Shown here one piece after another: positions 1-10,620 of a stretch of DNA of 64,000 bases. The number at the start of each line of letters is the position of its first letter. The first letter of the stretch is position 1. The translations under genes were made by a program, and so were the position numbers. The notes below the pieces were generated by a model, which worked only from the letters and a program-made list of their open reading frames with translations, searched no databases and was not told the origin of the DNA. Source of the DNA: Bugula neritina (Eukaryota; Bryozoa; Gymnolaemata; Cheilostomatida; Bugulidae); assembly GCA_964035545.1 (NCBI GenBank), contig OZ037772.1, positions 1,205,001 through 1,269,000 on the forward strand. Direction: 5' to 3'.

Positions 1-2780
1 GAGGTGCCGGTCTTAAGCTCAAACCTTCCAAGTGCGCTCTGTTGCAGCCGGAGGTCAAGTACCTGGGGCACGTTGTCGGTCGAAACGGCGTGGCAACGGA
101 TCCCGAAAAGGTACGGGCAGTAGAAGACTGGGTCACCCCTCAAGACTTGACCGGACTCCGGGCTTTCTTGGGGCTGGTAGGGTATTACAGACAATACATA
201 CCAGACTTTGCGGGCATAGCCCAGCCGTTAAACCGGCTTACCGCAAAGGGAGTGACGTGGCAGTGGACTCCAGTCGAACAAGAAGCGTTCGACCGCCTCA
301 AGGGCTGCCTCCTAACGGCGCCCATCTTGGCCTACCCAGACCCCACTCTGGAGTACATCCTAGACACGGACGCCAGTGACCAGAATGTTGGCGCTGTGCT
401 GTCACAAGTGCAGGAAGGCCGAGAAGTAGTAGTAGCCTACTACAGCAAGTCTCTCTCTCCCGCTGAACGAAATTACTGCACTACCCGCAAGGAGCTGCTG
501 GCAGTAATCAAGTCAGTGAAGCACTTCAGACCATACCTATATGGCAGGAAGTTCCGGCTGCGTACGGATCATGCCTCGCTGATCTGGTTGTGCAGGAGAG
601 CAGAGCCCTCTAGTCAGGTCGCCCGGTGGCTCGAAATCCTAGCTGAATTCTCATACCGGATCGAACACCGACCGGGCAAGAGACACAGCAATGCGGATGG
701 GTTGAGCCGCCGACCTGACGGAGGTTGCAAACAGTGTCTCAACATCGAGAGGACGGATGGAGGTCCCCCTCGATGCGAGTTGGAGACGCTGGCTCATCAC
801 GGAGCACCGTTTGACTGGGATCAAGGTCAACTCAGGCAAAGAGTTGATGAGTCCCCGGAGGATATACAAAACCTCCGCGCCAACCCTGTACTGGCCGGTA
901 ATGTTCGAGAGCTGAAGAAGCTCCAAGAAGAGCTGCCTGGAGTCGTGGCAGACATCTACCGGGCCAAAAGGGAAGGGCGACGACCCAGCGAGGAACGCAT
1001 AAGACAGGGATGCGCCGAATTCCGGCTATACTGTCAGCGTTGGGACTCGCTGCGGATCGGGCAGGATGGGTTGCTAACCATCTCTCTAGCTGCCAGCGGC
1101 AGACACCCGGAAAGGAAGAGGGTAGTCTGCCCCACAGCCATCCGCCGTGAGTTGATTTGGGATACTCACAAGCAGGCCCACGCAGGGGTCAAGCGAGTGA
1201 TGTCCAAATTACGACTCCGGTGGTATTGGCCGCAGATGGAGCGTGACGTCCGGCTCAGAGTCAAACAGTGTGAGATCTGCCAGGCCAGTAAGCATAGCCG
1301 CCCCCCTGGTGAAGCAGGACGGCGGAGGCTATATGCTGGTAGGCCCTGGCAGGTAGTCGCTGTAGACCTGGTCGGACCCATGCCCCTGACCCCCAGAGGC
1401 AATAATTGGATCCTAGTACTAACCGACCACTTTACTAGGTGGGCGGATGCTCTGGCTATCCCAGATGCATCAGCCCCAACAGTGGCCAGGGCACTAGACC
1501 AACACGTATTCTGTTATTTTGGGCTTCCCGAACAGATACACTCTGATCAAGGCGCTCAATTCCAGTCTCAACTGATGAGCGACCTTTGCCACCTCTGGGG
1601 AGTAAATCAGAGCAGGACCACACCCTACCACCCTCAAGGTAACGGGGTGGTGGAGCGCAACAACCGGATGTTAGGTGATGCGCTCCGGAGTCTCCTCCTT
1701 GGACGAGGTCAAGAGGAATGGGATACGGTGTTGCCGCAAGTCATGCGTGCATACCGTAGCACCCCACACACCAGTACTGGTGAGACCCCAAACCTCTTGA
1801 TGCTCGGGAGAGAGACTCGTGTCCCTGACCATCTCACCTATCACGTTCCAGAGCAAGATAACTCAGTCCACGAGTATGCCAGTGAACTAGTGGAACGGAT
1901 GAAGGCCGCACACGAGATACTGCGTCAACAGCAGTGGAAGGTGCGGCATGAAGATTCCGATGAACCACCCCTCTATCAAAGAGGAGATAAGGTGTGGATG
2001 GTCAATTACCGTAGGCGCCGCGGACAGGCTGATAAGCTGAAGCCTAAGTTCGTAGGCCCCTACGTGGTCGTCGAGGCTATGCCCAATCATACGTACAAGA
2101 TTGAGCGCTCAGGACAGGTGTCTATCCAGAATGAGTCTCGCTTGAAACCGTATTGGGCTAGCCCCGGCGGAGTGGGAGAAGCCCCCCCGTTGTTAGAGCC
2201 CAGGAGGCAGACAACAACGCGCGGGCGACGGCGGCATGGACCTGAATACGAAGTGGTCATACCGCGGGAAGAAAACTTGGTGAGAGAGGAGCGGCAGCTT
2301 CTGGCAACAGAAGCGTGTCCGCCACCGCCAAGTCTAATTCCATCACTTCCAGAAACCGAGCCGGTTCCGGAAGTGCAAACCCCCACGGAAGGAGGGGCTC
2401 CATCCGGAGAACAAGAAGAGGTGACTGCTGACGGTGAAGTAGAGACGCCATTAGAGGCCCCTACTAACGAACCGGCAAGCGTGTCACCCCCCCTAGAAAG
2501 GGGACAGCGTACGAGGCAACCCCCCGCATACTTGAAGGACTTCGTATGTGACTGCGTTAAAAGCGGCACACATGAAAGTCTAGGGGAAAACCGTACGAGA
2601 AAAGAATCGAGCAAATGTGGGAGTTGTCAACACCACGGAAATATCAACTTTTGTATCGGCGGAAGTAGGAACAAAATTCATCCGCCGGGTGCACAAAGTC
2701 TTAATCACGCACCCCAACCACGTTGCTCGATCTTTTCATACGCTGATGCAGTCAAGAGTAGACGTGTTTCTAAGCAGTAG
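1..2780 (+). CDS. pol: Pol polyprotein, partial (RT end, RNase H, integrase)
   Basis: The frame is open from the first bases, so the true start lies left of the window. Counting residues from position 42: RNase H begins near residue 105 (motif LDTDASD). The integrase HHCC zinc domain spans about 374-418. The catalytic triad is D442, D502 and E538, giving the classical spacing of 35 residues between the second D and E. A GPY/F-type module (KFVGPYVV) follows near 680. The proline/glutamate-rich tail ends in a motif of the RRPPxYLKDF kind, also seen in family B. No chromodomain is visible. The frame runs unbroken to TAG at 2778-2780, so this copy is intact over the visible part, unlike copy 2. 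Pol copies the RNA into DNA and integrates it. Confidence 0.95.
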   Translation, partial: GAGLKLKPSKCALLQPEVKYLGHVVGRNGVATDPEKVRAVEDWVTPQDLTGLRAFLGLVGYYRQYIPDFAGIAQPLNRLTAKGVTWQWTPVEQEAFDRLKGCLLTAPILAYPDPTLEYILDTDASDQNVGAVLSQVQEGREVVVAYYSKSLSPAERNYCTTRKELLAVIKSVKHFRPYLYGRKFRLRTDHASLIWLCRRAEPSSQVARWLEILAEFSYRIEHRPGKRHSNADGLSRRPDGGCKQCLNIERTDGGPPRCELETLAHHGAPFDWDQGQLRQRVDESPEDIQNLRANPVLAGNVRELKKLQEELPGVVADIYRAKREGRRPSEERIRQGCAEFRLYCQRWDSLRIGQDGLLTISLAASGRHPERKRVVCPTAIRRELIWDTHKQAHAGVKRVMSKLRLRWYWPQMERDVRLRVKQCEICQASKHSRPPGEAGRRRLYAGRPWQVVAVDLVGPMPLTPRGNNWILVLTDHFTRWADALAIPDASAPTVARALDQHVFCYFGLPEQIHSDQGAQFQSQLMSDLCHLWGVNQSRTTPYHPQGNGVVERNNRMLGDALRSLLLGRGQEEWDTVLPQVMRAYRSTPHTSTGETPNLLMLGRETRVPDHLTYHVPEQDNSVHEYASELVERMKAAHEILRQQQWKVRHEDSDEPPLYQRGDKVWMVNYRRRRGQADKLKPKFVGPYVVVEAMPNHTYKIERSGQVSIQNESRLKPYWASPGGVGEAPPLLEPRRQTTTRGRRRHGPEYEVVIPREENLVREERQLLATEACPPPPSLIPSLPETEPVPEVQTPTEGGAPSGEQEEVTADGEVETPLEAPTNEPASVSPPLERGQRTRQPPAYLKDFVCDCVKSGTHESLGENRTRKESSKCGSCQHHGNINFCIGGSRNKIHPPGAQSLNHAPQPRCSIFSYADAVKSRRVSKQ

Positions 2781-2838
2781 TTCAAACCATTTCACATATT
2801 CAGTATGTCTTACGACAACAGATCGTGGGGTGAGTTAA
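2584..2838 (+). other. Overlapping open frame ending at a splice donor
   Basis: A second frame overlaps the end of pol. It is open from 2584 and reaches a good donor, GG|GTGAGT at 2830, exactly at a codon boundary, with a stop (TAA) just inside the putative intron. It has no ATG at its beginning. Splicing 2830 to the acceptor at 3091 would not enter the zinc-finger ORF frame, because the phase is wrong by one. It may be a chance frame or part of another spliced product. The same arrangement is present in copy 2. Confidence 0.2.
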
Positions 2839-3065
2839 CTATATCTTAATACGAAACTAGATTGCATCGCTCAGCTCTGACTCACTGAATCAATCGAGCT
2901 GGAGATAGGTTAGTGAAATACCGTGGTAAGAACTCAGTTTGACTTAGAGATTTTTATAATCTCATTGCAATACGGTTCTATCTGACTATTCACTATCATT
3001 AATCTCTACGAGGTAACTGAATTAGGAGTTGCCAAGCTGTTAGCTGACAACACAGCAGTGTAATG

Positions 3066-3091
3066 TACTAACACTGTTGAAACTTTTTCAG
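3066..3091 (+). promoter_or_regulatory. Splice branch site and acceptor before ORF3
   Basis: TACTAAC at 3066-3072 matches the ideal branch-site consensus. A T-rich stretch and CAG follow, with the AG at 3090-3091, about 20 nt from the branch A. The ORF3 frame opens only 13 nt upstream of the exon (TGA at 3079-3081). That position is expected if the ORF is entered by splicing. Confidence 0.7.
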
Positions 3092-3879
3092 ATTACACTC
3101 GACCCGCTACAACCAGGGTACGGGATAGAACACTTCCCGCTCCGTATCCGGAGGACTATGCTAGTGGTGACCGGCCTGAGCCACTACGCCGCCGTTGGCG
3201 GTGGGTGTCTCCACAAACCGAAGAAGAAATAGAAACAGCCTGGGGGTCCAGAGGACGGACGAGATGCCAGATCTGTGGTGAAGATTGCGCCTCTCACCGC
3301 TCCCTTAAACTACACGTCAATGCTCATCTCCTACTGACCTTCTGCCCCTGCGGGTACAATGATGTGTATCCCTACCCCGTCACCAGACACAGAGCGGCGG
3401 GCTGTTTCCCTGGAGAAAACTATGTGGTCGACGCTAAGCTGTACCCGGAGTTCCTCACATATATACGACCTCTGGTAAAGAAGGCCATGCTACTAGCCGT
3501 TCTATCCTCGGGGTTCCAACGTGTGTTAGACAACGCCCGCCAACAAACCCCGCTGGTGTCTGACCGCCCTCCAATTACCTACACCCCCGAGGAAACTACA
3601 TATCCAGAAGAAGGAGAGATCTCCCCTACCCCGGCGAAGAGACGGACCAGGTCCCCCAGTCCACCATTACGCCGCAGACGGACACCGTCCCCAGACCCAG
3701 TACGACTAGCTACAGTAGAAGAACGCCTCCTACGATTACAAGAAGAGTTCACCCAGCTGGCGCCAGATCTACTCAACACTACCACAGGACTCTTCCAGCT
3801 GAAGGGATCCGTATGCCGTATGAAACGGAAACTGCGTACATGCCAAGCCAAGCACCGGCGTGCCCAACAAGGACTCTAG
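3092..3879 (+). CDS. ORF3 exon 2: two zinc fingers plus coiled coil
   Basis: This is an extra ORF downstream of integrase. There is no ATG before the fingers: the first in-frame ATG comes about 90 residues after 3205. The frame is open back to the acceptor at 3091. Finger 1 is a classical C2H2 (C-x2-C-x12-H-x3-H) near 3262. Finger 2 is atypical, C-x-C-x12-H-x4-C, beginning CPCG. A helical region with a PEF motif follows, then a basic SP/RS-rich stretch (KRRTRSPSPPLRRRR) that could act in nuclear entry or RNA binding, and a C-terminal coiled coil. Family B carries a longer relative at 50363-51832. In copy 2 the gag donor supplies 14 codons in the right phase. The role is unknown; RNA or DNA binding and oligomerisation are inferences. 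It sits where env lies in retroviruses but shows no signal peptide or membrane span. Confidence 0.8.
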
Positions 3880-4130
3880 TATGCTACCCAGAATACTCCA
3901 CATTTGGTGAAGAACCAAACTCGTGCAAATGCTTAACTGCTAGACAGGTTATTCCTTGTCTAATACCACAGCTAGCTAGTATTCCTCGTCTATCTACAGC
4001 TGGCCAATTGTATGCAACGGATCGTTATAACGACTCTGTGTATTATTATGTCTCTTCCTGTATATTATGTATTATTTTTGTCCACTGATGTATGCAATTA
4101 CTATTGAATGTTTTTTTTATATATATATAT

Positions 4131-4161
4131 CAGAAAGATGGCTTTCTGCTGGTGGGGGCGG
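4131..4161 (+). promoter_or_regulatory. Hairpin followed by polypurine tract
   Basis: CAGAAAG, loop ATGG, CTTTCTG (4131-4148) forms a 7-bp stem. GGTGGGGGCGG (4151-4161) is the polypurine tract that primes plus-strand DNA and abuts the LTR start TGTGGTGG. Family B has the same arrangement with a longer perfect palindrome. Confidence 0.75.
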
Positions 4162-4467
4162 TGTGGTGGTTCGTGGAACTGCCAGCAGCACAACATGTAG
4201 GGTCGCGTAATTGACCCGGAACAATGGATAGCCAATTAGCGTAGTTGATAGTTAGCAGCAATTGTAGTTTCCCGCTGCTAACTCAGTCGAAGCTAGAGTG
4301 TGAAATAGATTAGATGTGTAACTTGTTGGAAATAATGTATCGTGTTTTTATAATGTATAATTGTGTATAAAATATACTCGTTCACTCGACTTAGCCTGGT
4401 GCAGTTCTATACTAGATAAATAGACTCTCTGGATAGCATATCAACCCAAAAACAGAAAACTATAACA
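4162..4467 (+). repeat. 3' LTR of Gypsy A copy 1
   Basis: It runs from TGTGGTGG to TATAACA, 306 bp. TATAAAATA at 4366-4374 is a probable TATA box. The LTR differs from the LTRs of copy 2 at roughly eight to ten places, including T to A in the TATA motif, although the internal coding parts are almost identical. Confidence 0.9.
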
Positions 4468-5404
4468 ATATGATCAAAGACAAATGATTCCAAGCAGTTT
4501 GAGTTGAAGGTAAGTTATAAGTTGAAGTAGTACGTAAGTGGTAGTTGATACTGATACTATCAGTGATAGGTCTATACTCCATACCAATGAACTCAATAAT
4601 ATTACCTATATATTACCATAAATTATATTACCATTAGTATTACCTATAATTAAAATATATTATTTCTTTTCCAGCTCAGTGCTTTATACCCTCTACTTAG
4701 TCTAATGCCGCGCGCATGACGAGAATGTGAGGTGAAGGTCACTCACAGCTAAAATCGCCAAGGATCTGTAATCCATCACTAGTAGTAGTAGTTCTAGTAG
4801 TCGTACTACCAGTAATCTGGCTTCGCTATGGCACTACGAAGTGAATGTTGACAAGACGCATGCATGTTTGCTGTTGGTAAACTAATTTTTACTGAATTTT
4901 AATCATGCTAAGCTGCAACCTATTTTCTAATGAAATAATATATTCAATAATAATATAATAAATATAATAATTATAATTATCATTATAATATTTTATCATT
5001 TAATTTTATAACTTTTACTTTTAGTTTTAGTATTTTGGTTTTACATCAAAATTTACATCATTATGATTATCATTATGATTACAAAATGAAAATAATTATC
5101 ATTAATCATTACCTTTTAATTTATGATTATAATTAATGTTAGAATTACCACAATTACAATCATAATGATAATCATAATGGCATAATCATAATGCCAATGA
5201 TAATCACAATCGTAACACTAATAATAATAGTAATAGTCAAACTCAAGGATTGAGCCAATGATTCAGATTGTCTAAATTTAATTATATAAATTTCAGCCTT
5301 GGGTTTAACTTTACAGTTCACAATTTTATTTTACATTACGACTGAGAGTCACAGTAAGACTAAGAAAAAGAGTAAGTCATACCTTTCTTGCAGTTATTTT
5401 CAAA

Positions 5405-5552
5405 GTTTGTAGTTGTACTAGTACAGTAGTAGACCTAGTAGTAGTACTAGTAGTAGTAGTAGTAACAGTACTATTAGTAGTAGTAGTAGTAGTACTAGTA
5501 CTAGTTGTAGTACTAGTATCAGTGGTAGTAGTAATAGGACTGCGATCTTAGA
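5405..5552 (+). repeat. (TAG)n-like microsatellite
   Basis: Degenerate TAG/TAC trinucleotide run within AT-rich arm sequence. The inverted counterpart in arm 2 is at about 34798-34950. The rest of 4468-6535 is AT-rich with many short ATAATCATAATG-type palindromes, and I see no gene in it. Confidence 0.8.
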
Positions 5553-7112
5553 TGTAAGTCTAATGAAATACGAATAATAATAGTATAAGTATAACTTTTA
5601 CATATTTAGTTTTACTATAAGTGTAAATATAATGAGTAATAGTAAAACTCAAAATTATATACATTAACTCAGTTTAGCATTAGTGATAAAATATAATAAT
5701 TATAATAAAGTAATATGATCACCATTACGATTATAATTAAAATTCTTAGTAACACTTTTATGATACTCAGTTTAATTTATTAATATTAAACATTAGTTTG
5801 GCTACCACAAATAACTAATAAGTGCTACTATAGGTAACTGTAAAGATAAGTATAAATTTAACTATAACATAGACTATCAGCAATAATAATATATCATATT
5901 GGTATTAAACTATATATGGATAATGCAAGTCATAGATCATACCTCATGATAATTATTCCTAATGATCTTACTTTTATATGCTGATGCTAATAAGTAGTAA
6001 TTTTAAATTTGATAACTCATGAATGATGAATAAGATAATAAGAATAATACCGGACTTAGTAATACTATTAGTCCCACTACTAGAATTTTATTATCTTATA
6101 TGTGTAATACGCTTCTTTTAGTAATACTGCTGGTCAAAGTTAGTGTTAATCATATTTATAGTTAAATGTTGAAGGAATAAATTAGTTCATAACATAAACA
6201 TTGCACTATGTGAATATGAAATTTAATATGAATATCCCAATTACACTTGCTGTTGCTCTTTAGAGACTAGAGTTATAACTTATAACTATGATATATTAAT
6301 GAATACCATTATTTTAACTAATCATATTACTCAGCTAATGTTAATGATAACTGTAAGTCTAAAAACCATTACGGTTATAGGTATCACTGACTAATATTAT
6401 TAATAATATAATCATTCGTTTTATACTTGTACCTATATTTATATTTATACATACCTATTTTTATACTTATGATCATATCTATACTTTCACGTATGCTTAT
6501 ACATTTTACTCATAGTATCAGGGTGGCAATCGAAAAGTCATAATCGATAATTTTTAATCCAAATTTCATTTCTATATTCCTTGTGAAGATCCCGGCAGTG
6601 TTTACCAAAGCTTCCAGTTCTAACTTTGATTTCCTATTTACCTTCAGGTCATCCACATATAGGAGATGGTTTGTTTTCTGTCTCGTCGAAATTTGCATCA
6701 TTGAGCCGCTTCTGTCATGCGAATCGGTAGTTGGAGAAAAGGGATAGAGATAAAGAGTCTCCTTGGAAAATTCTTAGTTTGATCTTTATTTTTCCTATCT
6801 TTTCTTCCAGGTATTTCAGTTGTGTTTTCCAGGTTTCATGCTTTTTCTTATCAACCTTATGACATTAATTGCTATTCCAGTTGTTTGCATCGTTTCTAAG
6901 ATCTAATTTCCTTGTCTTTACATATGCTCCAATTTGTTGCTAACTTTATTTAGTCATTCTGCATTGGTATTATTTTTAGTTGGCTGACCCCATATATTTT
7001 ATCAGAATGCTTTTGATTTCCTTGTCAGGTGCCTCTTTAGATGTACATTCATTTCCTCGTAATTCTTGATAAAAGCGCTTATCATTGTAAACATTGTGTT
7101 CTGATTATATTG

Positions 7113-9669
7113 CACAGTTGGTTTAAGGTCATTACTTTCCAGATTCAGGCACTGCTTTATGTTATATATAAACGGTTTCCAGGGGATAGCTCGAACAGTT
7201 TTTGTCTCACATTAACAAATTTTACATGAAAAGATAGCTCTTGCATTCCTCTTTCATATACTTTTTTAATTTTTCAATAAAATCTTTTTTGAGAAAGTTG
7301 TTGCATAATAAGTAAAATTTTACACCCTCCATGTTCCACTGCTGTAGCACAGGGGATTCATTTTATAAAGTATAAAAGTTAAACTTGACATTCCTTGATA
7401 TGTTTTCTCTAATATACTTTCTTTGTTTTTTAAAATTCTGTTTATGCTCTTCACAATTTGGTAAAAACATACACCATTTTGCAAGTTTCACTGCAATTTT
7501 CTAAATTCTTCATATGGTGGTTCTAGCTACGCTCCTGTGACTAATTATAACATTCCTAGTACGTTTGCCGCTCTGCGCTATCACAATAACATATAGTACC
7601 CTCTCGCACAAATTGGCAGTCTATTGGATTTCTGCCAATATAATGTTCCCTGTTTTACATTAGCACTTAGCTGAATCATCTCACTATGTTACAATAATAT
7701 ATTGAAAATGCCTCAGCACAACATAATTCTTTGTTTGTTTGGCAGAGTTAATTTCAGCTAAATCACTTCACTTTGCAGTCTTGTTAGTAAAGGTCTGTCT
7801 ATAGAGCAGCAGGTGTACTTTCAGTTTCTCTAATTCACATATGATTATTTTAAGTACATTGTATTCTATAAGATCAATTTAAGGTTTAGTCCAGTGTTCA
7901 GTATCTAATTATTATGCATGTATGTTGTCTTACTGTTGAACAAAAGTTAAAAAAAACTTTACAATTATAGTCATATTTATTATACATGCGTAGGATTTGC
8001 ATAAGTTGACAAAAAAAATTGCGACAAAACAGGGTTGAACCATAACCAACTAACTCCTCGCTGACGCCTCTAACCTCTAGACCACGCAGTCATCGTTAAT
8101 AAGACGCGCACTATATGAGTAACTATCATTACATAAATATTTCGCGCGCAAAAGGGTTATAATTATTAGGCTGTCAACTGTTGCAATAGTCTCGGGTTAC
8201 TAGCAAAGCTAATGGTTTTGAACAAATAACCCAAAAGTTTAAAAATAAGTAGCTTGGGTATTACTAGCTACAAAAACAGGTCTGAAATAGACTGGTAAAG
8301 CAAGCTCTTATTGTAGAGTTTGCAGATGTGCTCTAAAATAAAACTTAAACTGTATGGTATTACATAAGTATTTGTATGCGAGAGATAAATGGACATTACT
8401 GAGTTTCTGGAAAACAACATACTTGAAGTTAACTTTGACAATGGTGTGTTATTTTCATCATACACTAGCACAGATAGGGCCTATAGCATAAATCTCTAAT
8501 CATATGAATCTTTATGAAGCCCACAGCTCATGTAAGGGTGGCAAATGTAATTTGAAACTAAAAATTGTGTTGCTGCATTGTGTCTAAGGTATATTAGAGA
8601 GCAGAATTTGGTTTTACTAGCCTACCCCAACGGCATTCTACAATGCAGCTTATATGCTGGCAGTTGTAATAAGTACTGTCAATAGCAAGGTTACTATCAC
8701 TGCTAGCTCTGTGCAGTATGTAACCTCTTGAATAATTGCGCCAATTTTAAACTCTTGGAAGTTGGCCAAGTTATCATATCGCAGCCAGCCACCGGAGACA
8801 AAGCATCAGAGCTATTCATATAATATTATACTGATGCACTTGGTAGCAGAGTGGCTAATCTAATATAGTTCATAGTTCAACACCCTTTACTTTGGGAATA
8901 CAGCCTCTTTTTTTAGGTTTACCTTACAAAGCATGAACATATCTAAACTGATATTCTGATAATTTAGAGGTACATTTTGAAAACTAGGTTAATTGCACTT
9001 GTTTGCACAACAACAATAATAAAATAGATATTATGCAGTATAATAAAAACACACATAATACTATATAATATATTATAATGATAATAATATAATATTATAA
9101 GTACCATTACTGCATTTTATAAATCACATGGTTGCCAAAAAAATGTATCACAAATTTTGTAATTATACATCAAAAATAGAACTATAGCTAGGCAGCAGGT
9201 TAGAATAGAGTAAATTTTTAAAACATGAAATCATGATTTGACTATTGTTTTATTTAGGCCAACCAACCTAGGAATACAAGATTGGGTTTTAGCTGACAGT
9301 TTATAACATTTAGCTTTTGAGCCAGCAGCACTGGCACTTGTGAAGTATAGGCAAAGTTAGTGAAGCGGGACTAACTAGCACTCAAATACAAGGCATATTG
9401 AGACGCAATAACAAGTCAGGAGCGTATAAATTGAAAAGAATGTGGAAGGGGGACTATGTTTTTCAACAAGCTATAACTTAAACATGAATTGGTTTTTGAA
9501 AAAAATAAAAAAGTATATTGGAGAACATAAGTTTCTTTATTTTTTCATATTTTTTTTGTTCCTGTGACATTCAACCTGTTCGAGCTATCAGTGGAACATT
9601 GTTCATATAGAACATAAAGCACCTGGCAAAGAGCCAGAAAATGAAAAGTGTGACCTTAAACTAACTGTG
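7113..9669. mobile_element. TIR element of 2.56 kb, present only in arm 1
   Basis: Arm 2 has the empty site (around 31793). The ends are inverted: CACAGTTGGTTTAAGGTCA on the left and CACAGTTAGTTTAAGGTCA read inward from the right. Similarity continues imperfectly for about 180 bp (shared GATAGCTCGAACAG). The dinucleotide TG is duplicated at 7111-7112 and 9670-9671. No transposase is recognisable inside, so it is probably non-autonomous. The superfamily is not assigned. Confidence 0.75.
8022..8093 (-). repeat. tRNA-derived SINE-like segment
   Basis: On the reverse strand there is a box A-like TGGTCTAGAGGTTAGAGG (8067-8084) and a box B-like GGTTCAACCC (8032-8041), spaced about as in a tRNA. 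The tRNA fold is not intact, so a SINE head is more likely than a working tRNA. Confidence 0.45.
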
Positions 9670-9889
9670 TGATCAACTCATTCTGTATATCTGTTTATTT
9701 TCTGGCTTACAGCTCTCAGGTTTTGCTTCAGTTTTTCAATCACTACACCACACTCTTTGTTCTTTATCCTATATTTTTCTTCAACCATTCTTCTCAATGA
9801 ATCATTGTAAGCTCTACTTTTTCACTCTGCTATTTTACTTAAGTCTGATCTAATTTCTTTTTATTTCTTCTGCAGTCGTATTTTCCATA

Positions 9890-10350
9890 CTTGTACATTG
9901 TCAGTTTTTCTTTTTCCTTTTTGTTACACACTTGTTCTGTTACTATTTTTCGCACAAGCCATGGTGGTGTTATTAAGCTCAATGGTATTAATAATCTCAA
10001 CACAGTTTAGCACATCATTAATCTGTTTTACTGCCTGTAGTAATTTGACCCTCTCAATGTGCCTAAGGGCTCTTAGTGTTGGTCGATCATTAGATAGTTT
10101 GTTATGCTCATTTATAATTTTTCTACTAACACTTTTTCTACCTTTGAACTAGGTACTCTTAAAATTCTCATGGCTGATTTATATGCTATCTCATGTTGTA
10201 CTATAACATCCTCTATTTGCAAATTTAGCTCTTCATTATCTTCTTCACCAATTGATGTGCCTAGTTCTTGCAAGGTTCCTTCTTCAATCTTATGGAGTTC
10301 TTCTTCCATAAAATGCTTGTGTTTCTTCATAGTTCTTGCTTAATCCGCTA
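9890..10350 (-). pseudogene. LINE ORF upstream fragments (arm 1)
   Basis: Reverse-strand frames in 10112-10330 encode an acidic, helical stretch (starting KKHKHFMEEELHK). The same stretch lies in arm 2 at 31126-31344, between the RGYRK-type segment and the RT. It belongs to the LINE ORF and is split by stops. The forward-strand frames here are antisense shadows. Confidence 0.45.
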
Positions 10351-10620
10351 GTCTCTATTCGCTGATGTTAAACTCTCCTCTGTTTTTCAGCGTTTGCACA
10401 TTCTTTTTAAATAATTCTTTGATCCGGGTCTACAGAGCTCATACATTGTTTTTCTATAACCTCTCAATTTGGGTGTACTTTTGAAGTAGCATTCCATGAC
10501 AACTCTGTTGTCTTCTCTTAAGTATCTTCTTCTAGTTGTCCACATACCCACTGCCATACCAGACATGCCATGTTTAGTTAGACATACCATTAACGTCGTT
10601 GGCTTTATTAGTTCTATTTT

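Larger units (their letters stand above)
1..4467 (+). mobile_element. Ty3/Gypsy retrotransposon family A, copy 1, 3' part
   Basis: LTR retrotransposon cut by the left edge of the window. In order it has the end of reverse transcriptase, RNase H, integrase, an extra zinc-finger ORF, a hairpin plus polypurine tract, and the 3' LTR. The interior is nearly identical to copy 2 at 35697-43187, which lies in the opposite orientation. The family is recognised from RNase H, an HHCC zinc domain and a D-D-35-E integrase in the Ty3 order. The arm 2 equivalent of the insertion site (around 43749) is empty, so the right flank ATAT is the predicted 4-bp target duplication. The left flank is outside the window. 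Confidence 0.95.
6545..10620 (-). mobile_element. LINE fragment, arm 1 copy, internally deleted and interrupted
   Basis: Reverse-strand counterpart of the LINE at 30840-33757. The part around 6510-6701 encodes the RT motif YVDD in a context like NHLLYVDDLK. The 5' part (10387-10590) encodes TTRRRYLREDN and RGYRK motifs seen in LINE ORFs of this group. About 1.43 kb containing the 3' third (arm 2 positions 32360-33790) is missing at the junction near 6550, and a 2.56-kb TIR element sits inside at 7113-9669. Several stops and frameshifts make it non-functional. Confidence 0.75.

Noticed and set aside
2087-2614. Long reverse-strand frames across pol, also at 37548-38003 and 39967-40317
   Set aside because: Antisense shadows of GC-rich pol coding.
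2830-3091. Short intron feeding ORF3 directly from the pol region
   Set aside because: The donor at 2830 is good but its phase does not enter the ORF3 frame; the gag donor fits.
3813-4088. 91-codon frame with ATG overlapping the end of ORF3
   Set aside because: Open in both copies, but the copies are almost identical so this is no test. Its composition follows ORF3 in another frame and an AT-rich tail.
8022-8093. Functional tRNA gene
   Set aside because: Box A and B are recognisable but the acceptor and anticodon stems do not pair well; more likely a SINE head.
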